Counted from the stretch's first letter, positions 24,100 to 34,194 are shown. The stretch: 64,000 nucleotides of DNA from Kitasatospora sp. NBC_00240 (GCF_026342405.1 NZ_JAPEMU010000002.1:310001-374000), one strand, 5' to 3'. Translations and numbers: made by a program. Notes: generated by a model not told the origin, from the letters alone.

Positions 24100-25130
24100 C
24101 TTCTTCACCTCCTGTAGCCGCCCGCCGATTCTGAGCAGCAAGGCAGGGGCGAGCTGGGGGTTTCGCAGTTCTGGCGGGTGCAGGGCGGCCCGAGTACGCA
24201 GATCGCTTGTGCGTGGTGCAGTTCATCCGGCCCGATCGCAGGCTTCCCACCAGGGCGTTGGCCGACGACCGTACTCGCTGCGCACTTTCGGCGAGCGTGG
24301 TGCAGTTCGGGTGGGCCGCTACGCCGTGACGGTTAGTGGTCTCCTGTTCGCACTTCATCGTCCCGCCCGGGTATCCGTCCCGGGTTTGATGTGCCGAGAG
24401 GGCACGGGGCCGGTTTTCAGGGGCTGGTGGTGACGTGAATGCAGATGGTGTCGTGCCGCGTGCAGTCGATGCTGGGGGCAGGGCTGGGGCTGGAGCCGAA
24501 CGCGCAGAGGTTTCGGCAGCCGGGGAGTGCGGGGGCGGGCTCGGTGTTCTCCTGGTTGAGGAGGAACGTGAGGAGACTTCCGGCGACCGTCAGACGGCCT
24601 GGCCGTCCAGCGTGCCCGCCACCTTGCCGGCCCCGAACTTTCCTGCGGGGAAACGGCCTCGGACCCGGAGGCCGCAGACGCCCCGCCCACCGAAGAGTCC
24701 TCACCCGCGACCGGCAGCCCACCGCGTCGGTCCGATCCGATGGTCCGACTGACCCGCTCCGCACTCGCCTGCCTCCAGGCCCTCCGCCGGCCTCGCCGTT
24801 CGCCACGACGACACCGAGCTCCTGCGTCAGCACCACTGGCGAACCGAACACCAGACCGCAGCCGCCATCAGCCACTACCAGCGACGCGGAGACCCCCTCC
24901 CCGTGCACCTGCGCCCAGGCGATCCGAACCGATCACATCAGCAAGTTCTGCCGCTGTAGTACGAGGAGGCTCGGAGCGGTACCTGGCTCTACTTCCTCTG
25001 GAACCTCACGTCCGGGTCTCCAGGTGTCCAGGTCTACGGGGAAGCTGCGTCGACGTCTTCCCCCGCTACTATCGGCGCGCCTTCGCGGAGAGGGTTGCGG
25101 TGGGCAGGCACCCGGGTTTTCCTGTATCGC
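24100..25130. other. Long stretch without a confident gene
   Basis: This kilobase precedes the pPIWI-RE-type locus. Frames on both strands are short or low-complexity. One forward frame around 24780-24955 reads RHDDTELLRQHHWRTEHQTA and then AAISHYQRRGDPLPVHLRPG, which looks like a genuine protein fragment, but I see no start. I infer decayed coding sequence plus the promoter region of the gene at 25131. Confidence 0.35.
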
Positions 25131-26366
25131 ATGGCATCCGATGCACACGCCCGCCTGAAGTACCGACGCGAGTACGCCGGGCTCAGCATCGAGGAATTCG
25201 CCGAGCAGGTCGGTGTCACCGCCCGCACGGTGCGCTACTGGGAGGCGGGACAGCGACAGATCGGCGATCGTCACTTCGGCCGGGTGCTGAACGCGCTGGG
25301 CTGCGACGCCCAGGCTCTCGGGCTGCACCGGCGCGGCGAGGAGAATCTGCGGGACCTTCGGCGCCAGGTGGGGCTCAGTGCCGTTCAAGTAGCCACTCAT
25401 CTGGGCGAGCGCCGCGCAACCGCTCCCATGGGGATCACGGCCGATAGGATCCTTGTCCTGGAGCGGGGCGAGCGCGTCCAGGACACGTGGTGCACCTCAG
25501 CGCAGGACTGCGGGACGATCGCCAAGGCGCTCGCCGCCCTGTATGGGGTTTCGCACCGGCTGCTCGCCGACGCGTGGCGCCGCACCAACACGACCACCGC
25601 ACTCCCCGACCTCGCCACGGTGCATCGGTGCACCAGGTCACCGATCGCGCGGCAAGCCTGGGAGGAGCTGAACGACCGTCAGCGGCTCTATCTGCTCGAA
25701 CTGTTCCACCAGGACCAGGACCAGGAGCAGGAACACGAGCAGCAGGTGCAGCGATGCCTCGACGGCTCTCCCCGTGTTCCTGCGGCCCAGTGGCGCAAGT
25801 TCGTGTTCTGTCTGCACGCCCCCGCGTCCTTGGTCGGCCGCACTCCTGCGCAAGAGCGGCTGCGCGCGGCGGGGGTCCACGATCCAGGGGCCGGATCCTC
25901 CCTGAGCGCTTTGGAGCGCCGCGGACTGGTGCTCTGTCACCATGACACTGTCCGCATCGCACCGCTCGGAGAGGTGAAACGGACCCGCGTGGAGTTGACC
26001 CGGGCCGGCCGGTCCGCCGCCCGGGCCGGCCTCGGCGTGGAAAGCCGGACACTGCCGCCGCAGATGCTGTCCGAGTGGCTGTGGCGCACCCTGGTCCGCA
26101 TCATCCGCTGCGCCCCGCTCTCCGACGGGGATGTCCCGGGGCGCGGCACGGGCTATCTCGCGGTCGGCCGTTCCGTGCGCAAGGGCGTGCCTGCACGGGG
26201 TTTCATCGAGCACCGGCAGCCTCCCGGGGCCAGCGGGGGTCCGCATTACTGGTACCCGACCCGTTCGGGTCTCGACCATGCAGCCAACCACCTTGCCTAT
26301 TACCGGAAGTTGTACCCGAGTGTCAATACTGAAGGGGTCGAAGAGCACCTGAAAGGACTCCTGTAG
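25131..26366 (+). CDS. HTH-domain protein at head of the pPIWI-RE-type locus
   Basis: The ATG at 25131 opens a 411-aa protein. Residues ~8-60 form an XRE-type HTH (LKYRREYAGLSIEEFAEQVG then VTARTVRYWEAGQRQIGD). A second HTH-like repeat follows (LRRQVGLSAVQVATHLGERR). The rest is helical with a Gln/Glu/His run (HQDQDQEQEHEQQVQ) and a C-terminal winged-helix-like part (LSALERRGLVLCHHDTVRIA). It stands 46 bases upstream of the REase gene, same strand. I infer a regulator or DNA-targeting subunit of this locus. The family beyond HTH is not recognised. Confidence 0.65.
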   Translation: MASDAHARLKYRREYAGLSIEEFAEQVGVTARTVRYWEAGQRQIGDRHFGRVLNALGCDAQALGLHRRGEENLRDLRRQVGLSAVQVATHLGERRATAPMGITADRILVLERGERVQDTWCTSAQDCGTIAKALAALYGVSHRLLADAWRRTNTTTALPDLATVHRCTRSPIARQAWEELNDRQRLYLLELFHQDQDQEQEHEQQVQRCLDGSPRVPAAQWRKFVFCLHAPASLVGRTPAQERLRAAGVHDPGAGSSLSALERRGLVLCHHDTVRIAPLGEVKRTRVELTRAGRSAARAGLGVESRTLPPQMLSEWLWRTLVRIIRCAPLSDGDVPGRGTGYLAVGRSVRKGVPARGFIEHRQPPGASGGPHYWYPTRSGLDHAANHLAYYRKLYPSVNTEGVEEHLKGLL

Positions 26367-26412
26367 CCGAAAGTAGCAAGGTCATCACGGTCCGGCCTCT
26401 ACACTCCCTACC

Positions 26413-27672
26413 GTGGACGACACTCCAGGCGCCCCGCCCGGGCCGCAGGACAATGGTGCCCTCCTGCTGGAGGTGGTCAAGGCATTCGAGGTGTGCTCGG
26501 ATGCCTCCACCCGTGCAGGCGTGAAGCCGGCCGAGCGCATCGAGCGGATCACGAGGGCCCTCAGCACTCTGATGGCCGCCTTCGGCCCCGGGCACCGGGT
26601 GACGCTCGACGATCTGCTGGAGCGCCTCAGCGGTGACCAGGCAGGACAGCTCGAAGGGCTGATTCCCCCCTGGCTCGACGCCGCGGACCTCTGCGGTGTC
26701 AGGTTGCTGGACTTCGACAGCGTTCCCACCGCCGGGGGCTTCGACTTCCGGCAGGAGGCAGAACTCGTCCGCCGCAACGCCAAGAGGCTCGGCAAGCAGG
26801 CCCGAGGCGTCACCGCGCACGACCTGGACGCCGAGTACAGCCAGGAGTCCGTTTTCCGCTCCATCAAGGGCGAGTTCTACCAGCGCCACCGCACCACGCT
26901 GATCACCAGGCCCGTTGTGCCTGCCGGCGAACTCGCCGAGCTCCTCCTGCCGCTCCAGACCAACCGGTTCTACCGGCCCGTTGAGCAGTACGCCCAGCAC
27001 TGCGGCTGGTTCTTCCCCTGCACTGCGTGCCAGTGGCCGATGCGGATCACCATCACCGGCAGCGGCAAGCGCGCCAGCGGAACCGCACAGTGCCTCTACC
27101 CCTGGCACACCGATACCGGCTCGATGTACGTGTTCACCCCCACCGGAAGCGGAGAGCCGCCCACCTTGCATCCGGCGTTCGAGTGCCGGCAGCCATCGGC
27201 CCGCCATGCCCGGTTGTGGACCGGGACGCTTCCCCACGTCCCGCAGCCGATGAGGGCCGCGGACCACCTCGCGCTGCACCGGGCGGTGTGGCGCTACACC
27301 ACCGTCTCCGGACTGCCCGAGCTGAGGATCCACCGCGCCCTCGAGGAAGAACTGGTACAGACCGGATACACCCCGGTGCTGTGGCCTTTCGGTGACACCT
27401 TCGACCACGCCGTGATGGACCACGACCACCAGATCCTGTTCAGCGCGGACTTCAAGGACTACACCTGGACGAACCACCTGATCGCCAAGATCCACAGAGA
27501 CGCCGGCGACAGCGGCGGAGCGAAGTGGCTCATCGTCCCCGACCACCGCGACGAGCAGGTCGACCACCTCAATGCCGTCGGCCGCTCCTACGGCTTGCAG
27601 GCCATCACTGCCACCAACTACTTGGAGACGGTCGTGCAGACCCTCAAGAAGGGAGGGCGCGATGGCCGATGA
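26413..27672 (+). CDS. REase-fold protein of a pPIWI-RE-type locus
   Basis: From a GTG at 26413, the 419-aa protein has an N-terminal helical region, a zinc-ribbon-like block at about residues 195-230 (CGWFFPCTACQWPMRITI...CLYPWH), and a C-terminal nuclease-like region (about 320-400) with DHDHQILFSADFKDYTWTNH followed by KWLIVPDHRDEQVDHL. D-x-(D/E)-x-K is satisfied by the aspartates before and in SADFK, as in PD-(D/E)xK restriction endonucleases. Together with the large helicase overlapping its 3' end, this fits the REase component described for pPIWI-RE operons. Its expected role is DNA cleavage of invaders. Confidence in the fold is fair, and in the system moderate. Confidence 0.65.
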   Translation: MDDTPGAPPGPQDNGALLLEVVKAFEVCSDASTRAGVKPAERIERITRALSTLMAAFGPGHRVTLDDLLERLSGDQAGQLEGLIPPWLDAADLCGVRLLDFDSVPTAGGFDFRQEAELVRRNAKRLGKQARGVTAHDLDAEYSQESVFRSIKGEFYQRHRTTLITRPVVPAGELAELLLPLQTNRFYRPVEQYAQHCGWFFPCTACQWPMRITITGSGKRASGTAQCLYPWHTDTGSMYVFTPTGSGEPPTLHPAFECRQPSARHARLWTGTLPHVPQPMRAADHLALHRAVWRYTTVSGLPELRIHRALEEELVQTGYTPVLWPFGDTFDHAVMDHDHQILFSADFKDYTWTNHLIAKIHRDAGDSGGAKWLIVPDHRDEQVDHLNAVGRSYGLQAITATNYLETVVQTLKKGGRDGR

Positions 27673-30600
27673 ACGGCGTTCCGATGAGGCGGCTCTGATC
27701 GCTTTGCTCGCCCTGACCACCCACTACTTCCCCCGCACCGACTCCGCCGGCAAGACAGTGGCGGCCTTCCACGAGGCGACGTTCTTCGCCCACCGCAAAC
27801 CCCGGGCCTGGTCCCGGTGGGCGGCTCTCACCCATGCCGAACGCGGCCTGATCAGGCAGGTCATGGCCCTGGCACCGCCCGAGTGGACCAGCGAACACAA
27901 AATCAAGAACGCCGTCCTGGAACTGGTCGGATCCTTCGCCCTGGACGACGACCCCGACGACCAGTCCGCAGGCACGATCGTCCTCGCCGGTGACGACCCG
28001 TTCAAAGCCGATGCCGCGTACGTCCGCGCCGGAGGGGACTACCTCGGACTCGCGCACAACCTGACCGACCGGTTCTTCACCTGGGGCCGCCGGCGCCGAG
28101 CCCACCCGTTCGCCGGGCCGGGCACCTGGAGGACACGCACCGCCGACCTGGGCGAGAAGAACGGAGTCACCAACCGCCAGATCACCTTCCAGCCCACCGG
28201 GTCGTTCAGGGAGGCCCCCGGACACGAAGCATTGCCCACCCTGGACACCCGCCCCTACCGGGAACAGATCGCACCAGCTGTCGACGAGCTGCTGCGCATT
28301 GCCGACTTTCTTGACACCCGGACTCCCGATGCCCCCTACCTGCACAGCACTCTGCGCAGGTTCTTCCAGCAGCTGAAGTCCACCGACGACAGCCTGGATG
28401 AGTTCGTGCTGCTCTCAGGCCTGGTGAACCTCCTCAACGCGCCGACGGCCAGCGGCAAGACCGTCCTGACCCGTGTCCTGGCCTCGTGGGCGGCCCTCCA
28501 CGGATGCCGGATCGCCCTGATCGTCCCCGACGTCGAGTCGACCCTCGAGATGCGCTGGACCATCGCCAACGATCTCGCCTGGATTCACCAGCACCGGGAC
28601 CTCGACTGGCTGGATCAGTACGAGCACCTCGACGTGCCCCGTACCGTGGCCGCGCTGTTCTCACCCCGAGGCATGCAGCGCCGCGCTCTGACCCGGGCCG
28701 CGCTGAACGCGGATCTGCAGATCACCGCGTGGGAGCCGCGTCGCAAGAGCGACATCGGCCTGCTCGCGTACGGGTGCGGCCAGCGCCCCCTCATGGAACC
28801 CCACGATCTCTACCCCCACGGCGAGGAGAACTGCCTCACTCTGAGTGCTGCGGGCGAGGGGGGCAACGCTCTCCACGCCTGCCCCTTCGTCCCCGTCTGC
28901 GGAAAGTTCGCCCAGTTCTACGACGCCCAGGACGCGACGGTCATCGTCACCAGCCACGCCAACCTGATGGCCGGCACGACGCGCATCGGCATGGTCCTCG
29001 ACGGCCAGGAAGTCCGCGGCCGGCCGCGGGGGACAGCGGGTCTGACGGTGATGGAGACGATCCTGCGCGGCTGCGACGCGGTCGTCGTCGACGAGATCGA
29101 CGCGTTCTTGTCCACCGTCATCGCCTCGTGCGTGACGGAGACCACCCTCGCCTCGCGCCGCATCGACTCGGACCTGTGGAACATCAGCAAGGACTTCCGC
29201 CGCCTGCCGACCTTCAACGCCTCGCAGATCCTCAACTCCCTCCACCACACCGACCACATGGCAACTTCAACGCTACTGTGGTCGATCTCGAAGAACGGCA
29301 TCCGCCTCAACCCCGGCACGGTCGACGACGGCTCGAAGGGAGCCAGCCGCGACAACGCCGGCTGGCGGATGGCCAAGTCCAGAGACCGGGACATCATCGC
29401 CCTGCTCTTCCCCGGTCAGGGTGCCAAGGGCTCCCCCCTCGCACCGGGCCCACTCGCATTCCTCAACACTTTGATGCCCGACCGCTGGCAGCAGGACATC
29501 TTCACGGGCGAACCGGAGGCCCCCGACGGGGCGACCGACTGGGCAGGCGTCCGGGAGACACTCAAGGCGATCGTGGCCCCCCGCGGTGACACCTACTTCG
29601 CCGAGGCCAAGACCAGTCTCCACGACCTCCTGGCGAAAACGCTCCCCGAAGGCCAGCAACGCGCCGCCCTGATCAACCTGCTGATCTGCCGCGCCGTCCT
29701 GCTCGACCTCGAGCTGGCACTGGGAGAACTGCGCTACCAGGCACAGTCCGCCCGGCACCTCGACCTCGCCTCGGTACGCAAGATCCTCGACGCCGTCGAG
29801 TCGTCCGCCGTCGCAGGCCTCTACCCCACGGCAATGCTCGGCGCCCCGATCAACGGCTTCCAACTCAAGGGTATGGACCGGGCAGAGACCAATGCGGAAC
29901 TGCTGACCCGGTTCATCGGGGGCGATCCCCACACATTCGTCTCGGAGCTGGGCGGACTGACCGCCCTGCTGTCGGCCGGAGTGGAGAGGCCCGTCCTGGG
30001 CCTGTCCGCCACCAGCTACTTCCCCCAAGCCGTCAGCGAGCACATCCACGCCCCGGTGCGGTGGTGGATCCCCGATGTGCGCCCGCGGTCGGTCACCGTG
30101 CTCGCCGATCCGGTCCACCGCGACGGCAGGGACGGCAGGGAAGCGATCCGCGTCGGAGGCATCTACGCCGAACGCAAGCCTGCCGTCCTGCGGGAACTCG
30201 GCCAGGCCCTGTATCAGCAGAAGATCCAGCGCCGCCTGCAGAAACTCCATAAGACCAAGCCCCAGCAGGCCCGGGCCCTGCTCGTACCCAACTCCTACGA
30301 GCAGGCAGCGCACCTGGCCTCCGGCGTGGCGATGGCCGAAGGCCTCTCCCACCGCGTCTGTGTCCTGGTCAAGAGCCACGACCAGCCACAGGACTGGGAG
30401 AAGAACATCCCCGCACACGTCACACGGCTCACCCGCGAGGAACTCCACCGCTTCCCCGACCTCGGCGAGGTTCTGGTCGCGCCCCTGCCGCTGATCTACC
30501 GGGGCCTGAACATCGTCGTGGGCGTGCGCTCGGCCATCCACGACGTCTACCTGTGCACACGCCCCTACCTGAGTATCGAGGCCACCGACTGGCTGCACGC

Positions 30601-31000
30601 CTCCGTCAACGCCGCAGGCATGAACGCCCTTCCCCCAGGCGGCAGCGACAATCCGGTGGCCGCACTGCGCGCCGCACAGGAGGCTGCCTGGGCGCGGCTG
30701 ATGATGATCCTCCGTTCCCCCGCGAACTTCTCGAACATCACCACCGACCTGCAAGAGGAACTGGTCGCGACGATGATCGTGCAGCTGATCCAGCTCGCCG
30801 GCCGAGGACGGCGGGGTGAGACGGACATGCGGCTGTTCATCGTCGACGAGTCCATGAACGACGCCTCGTTCAGCGCCGGCATGGCGGCGATCATCCGACG
30901 CATCGAGCAGAGCTGGAACCCCGAACAACGCACCGTCATGCAGGAACTGTACGGAGAGGCCCTCAAAGCGTTCCTCGCGTACGCGGACATGAACAAGTAG
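27662..31000 (+). CDS. DinG/XPD-like Fe-S helicase of a pPIWI-RE-type locus
   Basis: This 1112-aa protein starts at the ATG at 27662, inside the end of the REase gene (11-base overlap). Walker A is VNLLNAPTASGKTVLTRVLA (~residues 254-273). Four cysteines lie between motifs I and II (YGCGQ, ENCLTL, HACPFVPVCGKF, ~370-420), the place of the Fe-S cluster in XPD/DinG helicases. Walker B is AVVVDEIDAFL (DEID instead of DEAH). Motif VI is IQLAGRGRRGETDM (~1043). It would unwind DNA or RNA-DNA hybrids using ATP. A DinG-like helicase with a REase partner is the hallmark of pPIWI-RE operons. All catalytic motifs look intact. Confidence 0.8.
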   Translation: MADERRSDEAALIALLALTTHYFPRTDSAGKTVAAFHEATFFAHRKPRAWSRWAALTHAERGLIRQVMALAPPEWTSEHKIKNAVLELVGSFALDDDPDDQSAGTIVLAGDDPFKADAAYVRAGGDYLGLAHNLTDRFFTWGRRRRAHPFAGPGTWRTRTADLGEKNGVTNRQITFQPTGSFREAPGHEALPTLDTRPYREQIAPAVDELLRIADFLDTRTPDAPYLHSTLRRFFQQLKSTDDSLDEFVLLSGLVNLLNAPTASGKTVLTRVLASWAALHGCRIALIVPDVESTLEMRWTIANDLAWIHQHRDLDWLDQYEHLDVPRTVAALFSPRGMQRRALTRAALNADLQITAWEPRRKSDIGLLAYGCGQRPLMEPHDLYPHGEENCLTLSAAGEGGNALHACPFVPVCGKFAQFYDAQDATVIVTSHANLMAGTTRIGMVLDGQEVRGRPRGTAGLTVMETILRGCDAVVVDEIDAFLSTVIASCVTETTLASRRIDSDLWNISKDFRRLPTFNASQILNSLHHTDHMATSTLLWSISKNGIRLNPGTVDDGSKGASRDNAGWRMAKSRDRDIIALLFPGQGAKGSPLAPGPLAFLNTLMPDRWQQDIFTGEPEAPDGATDWAGVRETLKAIVAPRGDTYFAEAKTSLHDLLAKTLPEGQQRAALINLLICRAVLLDLELALGELRYQAQSARHLDLASVRKILDAVESSAVAGLYPTAMLGAPINGFQLKGMDRAETNAELLTRFIGGDPHTFVSELGGLTALLSAGVERPVLGLSATSYFPQAVSEHIHAPVRWWIPDVRPRSVTVLADPVHRDGRDGREAIRVGGIYAERKPAVLRELGQALYQQKIQRRLQKLHKTKPQQARALLVPNSYEQAAHLASGVAMAEGLSHRVCVLVKSHDQPQDWEKNIPAHVTRLTREELHRFPDLGEVLVAPLPLIYRGLNIVVGVRSAIHDVYLCTRPYLSIEATDWLHASVNAAGMNALPPGGSDNPVAALRAAQEAAWARLMMILRSPANFSNITTDLQEELVATMIVQLIQLAGRGRRGETDMRLFIVDESMNDASFSAGMAAIIRRIEQSWNPEQRTVMQELYGEALKAFLAYADMNK

Positions 31001-31056
31001 GCGCCGGTCGCCGGTTCTGTCCGGTGCCCGGGACGAGAGGACGAGGTACCCGATCC

Positions 31057-32499
31057 ATGGCGCGAAGCCGCGACCTGACCGCCCCCACGACCACGATCCT
31101 GTGCACGAAGGATCTGCTGGACGGTATGACGGCGAAGGTCTGGGAGTTCAGCGAGAGCATTCAGCATCTGTGGAAGGAACTGGGGGCACAGGCCCGGGCC
31201 GCACGCAAGCAGGCGACGAGAGGAGACGAGAGGGACCTGTTCCTACTGCCGTACTCGATCGTCGTCAACGTGCTCCAGCAGATCACCGACGGGTACGTAC
31301 ACCTGGACAAAAACCTGCGGTTCATGGTCGCCCTCGACGACATCGAACCGAAAGCACTGCAGAGGGCGTTCACCTACCTGGAGGGCGTCGTCCGCGGAAT
31401 TCCGCTCGATGAGATCCTGCTGCGGGTCGACTCCGAACTCGCCGCACTCGTGGCTGCCACCGACTGCGCCACCAGGGACCTGGCGGAGGCGATCCTGCCC
31501 GGCGAGGGCACTGCTTTCGCCGACCCGCCCTCCTGGGCCTACCAGGCCGTCAGGTGGCACGTGGCGAAGCGGATGGCCGCCGTCTCCTTCCACGACCGGG
31601 AGATCGAACCCGTCTACGCGGAGTCGAAGACCAAGAAGGACGACGACGGCAACCCGGTGATGCGCGTCAGCGGGTGGCGGCCGACGGGAAAAACGGCGGA
31701 AGTCTCCTATCGGCCGGACAACTCCGGAGACATGATCGCCTGGGACCACCCGATCGGGCCCACCTTCGCGGCCCTTGCGCACCCGCTGACCAAGCAGGCC
31801 CTGGAGGACACATACCCGCAGGACCCCACGCCGTCCCAGGCCCAGTACGCGCTGTCGCGGATCTCGGTGGCGATGAGCACCCACCACGGACGACCGGAGC
31901 CGGTGATCAACCTCGGTGCGCACATGCGGCGCATCAACGACACCCTGGTGTGGTCGAAGACCGTCATGGTCGACCGGGGGACCGGACCCGTCCTGCTGGT
32001 GGGCCTGGACGGATGGAAGCTGAACAGGACGAACCGGCTGGCACTGGAGATCATGGCGCGACTGGACGCCGATGCGGCGGCGCTCCAGGACTTGGACACG
32101 CGGGTGCAGGCGGAGATCGCCGCACTTGATGCTCCAAAAAAAGACGGAGGCCGCCCCCGTCGCGTCACCGAGAAGCCGGGCACGATTCGTCCCCTCGTCC
32201 CCAAGCAGCGGTCCTTCCAGGTCGGCAGCGGCGCCGGTCTGCACCACCACGAGCTGCTGCACGAGTACGCCACGCGTGCACTCGGGGACAAAGCCGTGTT
32301 CCTGACCCTCGCCAATGTCGCCGGCGTTCAGCATCTGTTCTTCGACCATCCTCCGGCCCAGCACACCAAGGTGCCGCTGCCCACACTCAGCGTCATACCT
32401 TGGTCCACCAACCCGCCCGGAGTCACAATGTGCCGGGACGGATGGGTCTCACATTCCACCGGCCGCGGCACATGTTCTCACCACGGCGGGATTCGCTGA
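31057..32499 (+). pseudogene. Truncated gene in the pPIWI-RE position
   Basis: The ATG at 31057 opens a frame of 480 aa that looks native to about residue 452 (LPLPTLSVIPWSTNPPG) and then runs into non-native sequence (SHSTGRGTCSHHGG). The third protein of pPIWI-RE operons is usually near twice this length, with N-terminal X, MID and C-terminal RNase H-like (PIWI) domains. What remains contains helical and mixed segments such as VVNVLQQITDGYVHLDKNLR and GPVLLVGLDGWKLNRTNRLA, with no RNase H motif. I infer that the 3' half was deleted. Identification rests on operon context rather than on a motif. An unrelated full-length protein cannot be excluded. Confidence 0.5.
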
Positions 32500-33184
32500 C
32501 TGATCTCGGGTTTGCAGATTTCGCATGGGTGCCGCCGCTGTCCCGGTATGCTGCTTTTGCATTGGCGTCCGGAGGGCAGGTGATGAACGACGTGTGGGTT
32601 GCAGCGCGGGTGCGTCGCCCATTTTCTGCGGCTGTTGCCAGGTTGATGCTGGTCAGCGTCCGAGGACACTGAAGGATGGTGTCGCGGCCCCACTGAAGAG
32701 AGCCGTCGAAGGCCGGTGAAAGTCTGGCGCCGCCCGTTATAGCCGGTGCCTTCGGTGGCAGCGGACAGAGCGATTGGCGCCGCGTCGCCACTGAACAGCG
32801 ATGTCGTTGTCCTGACTCAGAATTACCCTCCTGCGCCCCCGCTGCCGTGATGGTGGATGGGTCGGGCGCTCGGCCGGCAGGGGAAACACTGCGCTGCGCC
32901 TTCCCTCTTCCGCTGCGCCCGCCTGGTGGCGGCCGCGTGAGGCCCGGGGCCGACCGGGCCGCCCGCCTGAGCCCTGCCGCGCATGGCATCCCGAAAGGCC
33001 GCCGCCCGATAGGGCGGCGGCCAGGTGTCACTGGCGTGTAGCTGGTGACATTGTCCACCAGGCAGTTGTCATGCTGCTCCGGTGGACGTGGGTGAGCTGC
33101 ATGTGTCATGCGAGTGCGGAGGTTGGGACACCAGATGATTTATTTGAGCGGCAACCTCGCTCGGGGCGACCGCCGTCACTGGTT
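32500..33184. other. Junction region without a gene
   Basis: After the broken frame, no continuing coding sequence is seen. At about 32895-32935 there is a GCCTGGTGGCGGCCGCG segment shared with the repeat blocks at ~34105 and ~50585. A terminator-like hairpin lies at 32997-33022. A further small dyad, CTGGTGAC...GTCCACCAG, is near 33042-33062. The rest looks non-coding. Confidence 0.4.
32997..33022. terminator. Strong 11-bp hairpin terminator
   Basis: GGCCGCCGCCC (32997-33007) and GGGCGGCGGCC (33012-33022) pair perfectly around GATA. It is placed to end transcription of the secreted-protein gene (reverse strand) and anything reading from the pPIWI-RE-type locus. Confidence 0.7.
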
Positions 33185-33592
33185 TCAGAAACGCGCGGTG
33201 TTATAGGTCCTGCCGGTGTCCGTGTCGTGGAGGGTGACACTGCACGTGTAGTTCGTGAAACCCGCAGGGACCTGGGCGTACAAGGTGCTGCTGGCCGTCT
33301 GGCCGGGCAGAACGGATTTGCTTCCAACGGAAAGCCAGCCAAGGCTTTGCCAACTGTTGGTGCAGAAGGCTGTGAAAGCGATGTGCTTGGTGCTGCTGCT
33401 CTGATTCAGAAAGCTCCCCTGGACACTGAGGTACCCAAGGCCCGTAGTCCGCTTGCCACAGAGAATTCCGCCGTCCTGGGTGCCGCATGACTGCGGGGTT
33501 GCCGCCGATGCGGCGGGGGCCAGGGCGATGCCTCCTGCGGCCAGGGCAAGGGCAGCAGCGGCAGTGCCGGCAATTCGCTTCAGGGAATGCAA
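33185..33592 (-). CDS. Secreted protein, 135 aa
   Basis: The start is a TTG at 33592 with GAGGAG six bases upstream. The N-terminus is a textbook Sec signal peptide: basic MHSLKRIAG, hydrophobic TAAAALALAAGGIALAP, then ASA before ATPQSC, the likely signal-peptidase I site. The mature ~105 residues have four Cys (two likely disulfides) and many Ser/Thr (GSFLNQSSSTKHIAFTAFCT). It would be exported and stay outside. I do not recognise the family. Codon use (more A/T at wobble) is less extreme than in neighbours, a sign of different origin. Confidence 0.75.
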   Translation of the reverse strand: MHSLKRIAGTAAAALALAAGGIALAPAASAATPQSCGTQDGGILCGKRTTGLGYLSVQGSFLNQSSSTKHIAFTAFCTNSWQSLGWLSVGSKSVLPGQTASSTLYAQVPAGFTNYTCSVTLHDTDTGRTYNTARF

Positions 33593-33657
33593 GGGGTCTC
33601 CTCAAAGTGGCGGCCTCGTGCGACGGCACCGAGGCGAGGGCCAAAGACTCTCAGCAG

Positions 33658-34164
33658 ATGAGGGACCATCAAGGCCGCAGTGGGATAATTAGGCCCGCCA
33701 GCTCCGCCCGATTGGGGCGTGCAGCCCAACCGGCCGTCGAGCAGCTCGCCGTCCTGCTCGACGACGCCACGCTGCGCCGGGTCGCCGACTGGCTGGAGCG
33801 CGCACCCGCGAAGCGGCCCTCCAGCAGGCCGCAGGGCGCCCCCAGCGTCCCGCCTACCGCCGTCCCCGGCCCGACGGCTGGCGCCCCAGCGCACCTGACC
33901 CGCCCAGCCGCCCCAGGCGCCCTCCAGGACCGGCCCGCGCAGTCCTATCGCGGCGCGGGCGGGCGCGGCCCTCGGCACCCCGCCCTCCGGGCGCCGGACC
34001 TCCTGGAGCCCCGGGCCTGGCGTGTGAGCGCGTGGGTGAGCGGGTGGGTGGGGGCTGGTCGGTACCGGGCGGGGCGCTGCGCTGTACCTACTTCTTCGCG
34101 TCCGCCTGGTGGCGGCCGCGCGGATGGTGAGTGGGCCGGCGCCCCGAACTGCGTCCGGTCCTGA
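33658..34164 (+). CDS. Possible hypothetical protein overlapping repeats
   Basis: An ATG at 33658 opens a frame whose first ~60 residues look native (VEQLAVLLDDATLRRVADWL then ERAPAKRPSSRP). The remainder is Pro/Ala/Gly-rich and falls within dispersed repeat blocks. A short helical protein with an unstructured tail is possible. The call rests on composition only, and the true end may be earlier. Confidence 0.3.
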   Translation: MRDHQGRSGIIRPASSARLGRAAQPAVEQLAVLLDDATLRRVADWLERAPAKRPSSRPQGAPSVPPTAVPGPTAGAPAHLTRPAAPGALQDRPAQSYRGAGGRGPRHPALRAPDLLEPRAWRVSAWVSGWVGAGRYRAGRCAVPTSSRPPGGGRADGEWAGAPNCVRS

Positions 34165-34190
34165 TGCGGGGGTCCAGGGGGTGGATGGAG
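33855..34190. repeat. Dispersed repeat blocks R1 and R2
   Basis: Block R1 (33855-33935, with GCCGTCCCCGGCCCGACGGC then CAGCGCACCTGACCC) recurs at 49937-50010. Block R2 (about 34040-34130, with TCCGCCTGGTGGCGGCCGCG) recurs at 50530-50640 and partly at 32895-32935. At 50 kb a ~89-aa family gene (50049-50324) lies between R1 and R2; here it is missing and R1 and R2 are close together. This suggests loss of one unit by recombination. Confidence 0.55.
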
Positions 34191-34194
34191 CGGC

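Noticed and set aside
29273..30928. 551-aa reverse-strand ORF inside the helicase gene
   Set aside because: The forward strand encodes the conserved helicase motifs through the whole stretch.
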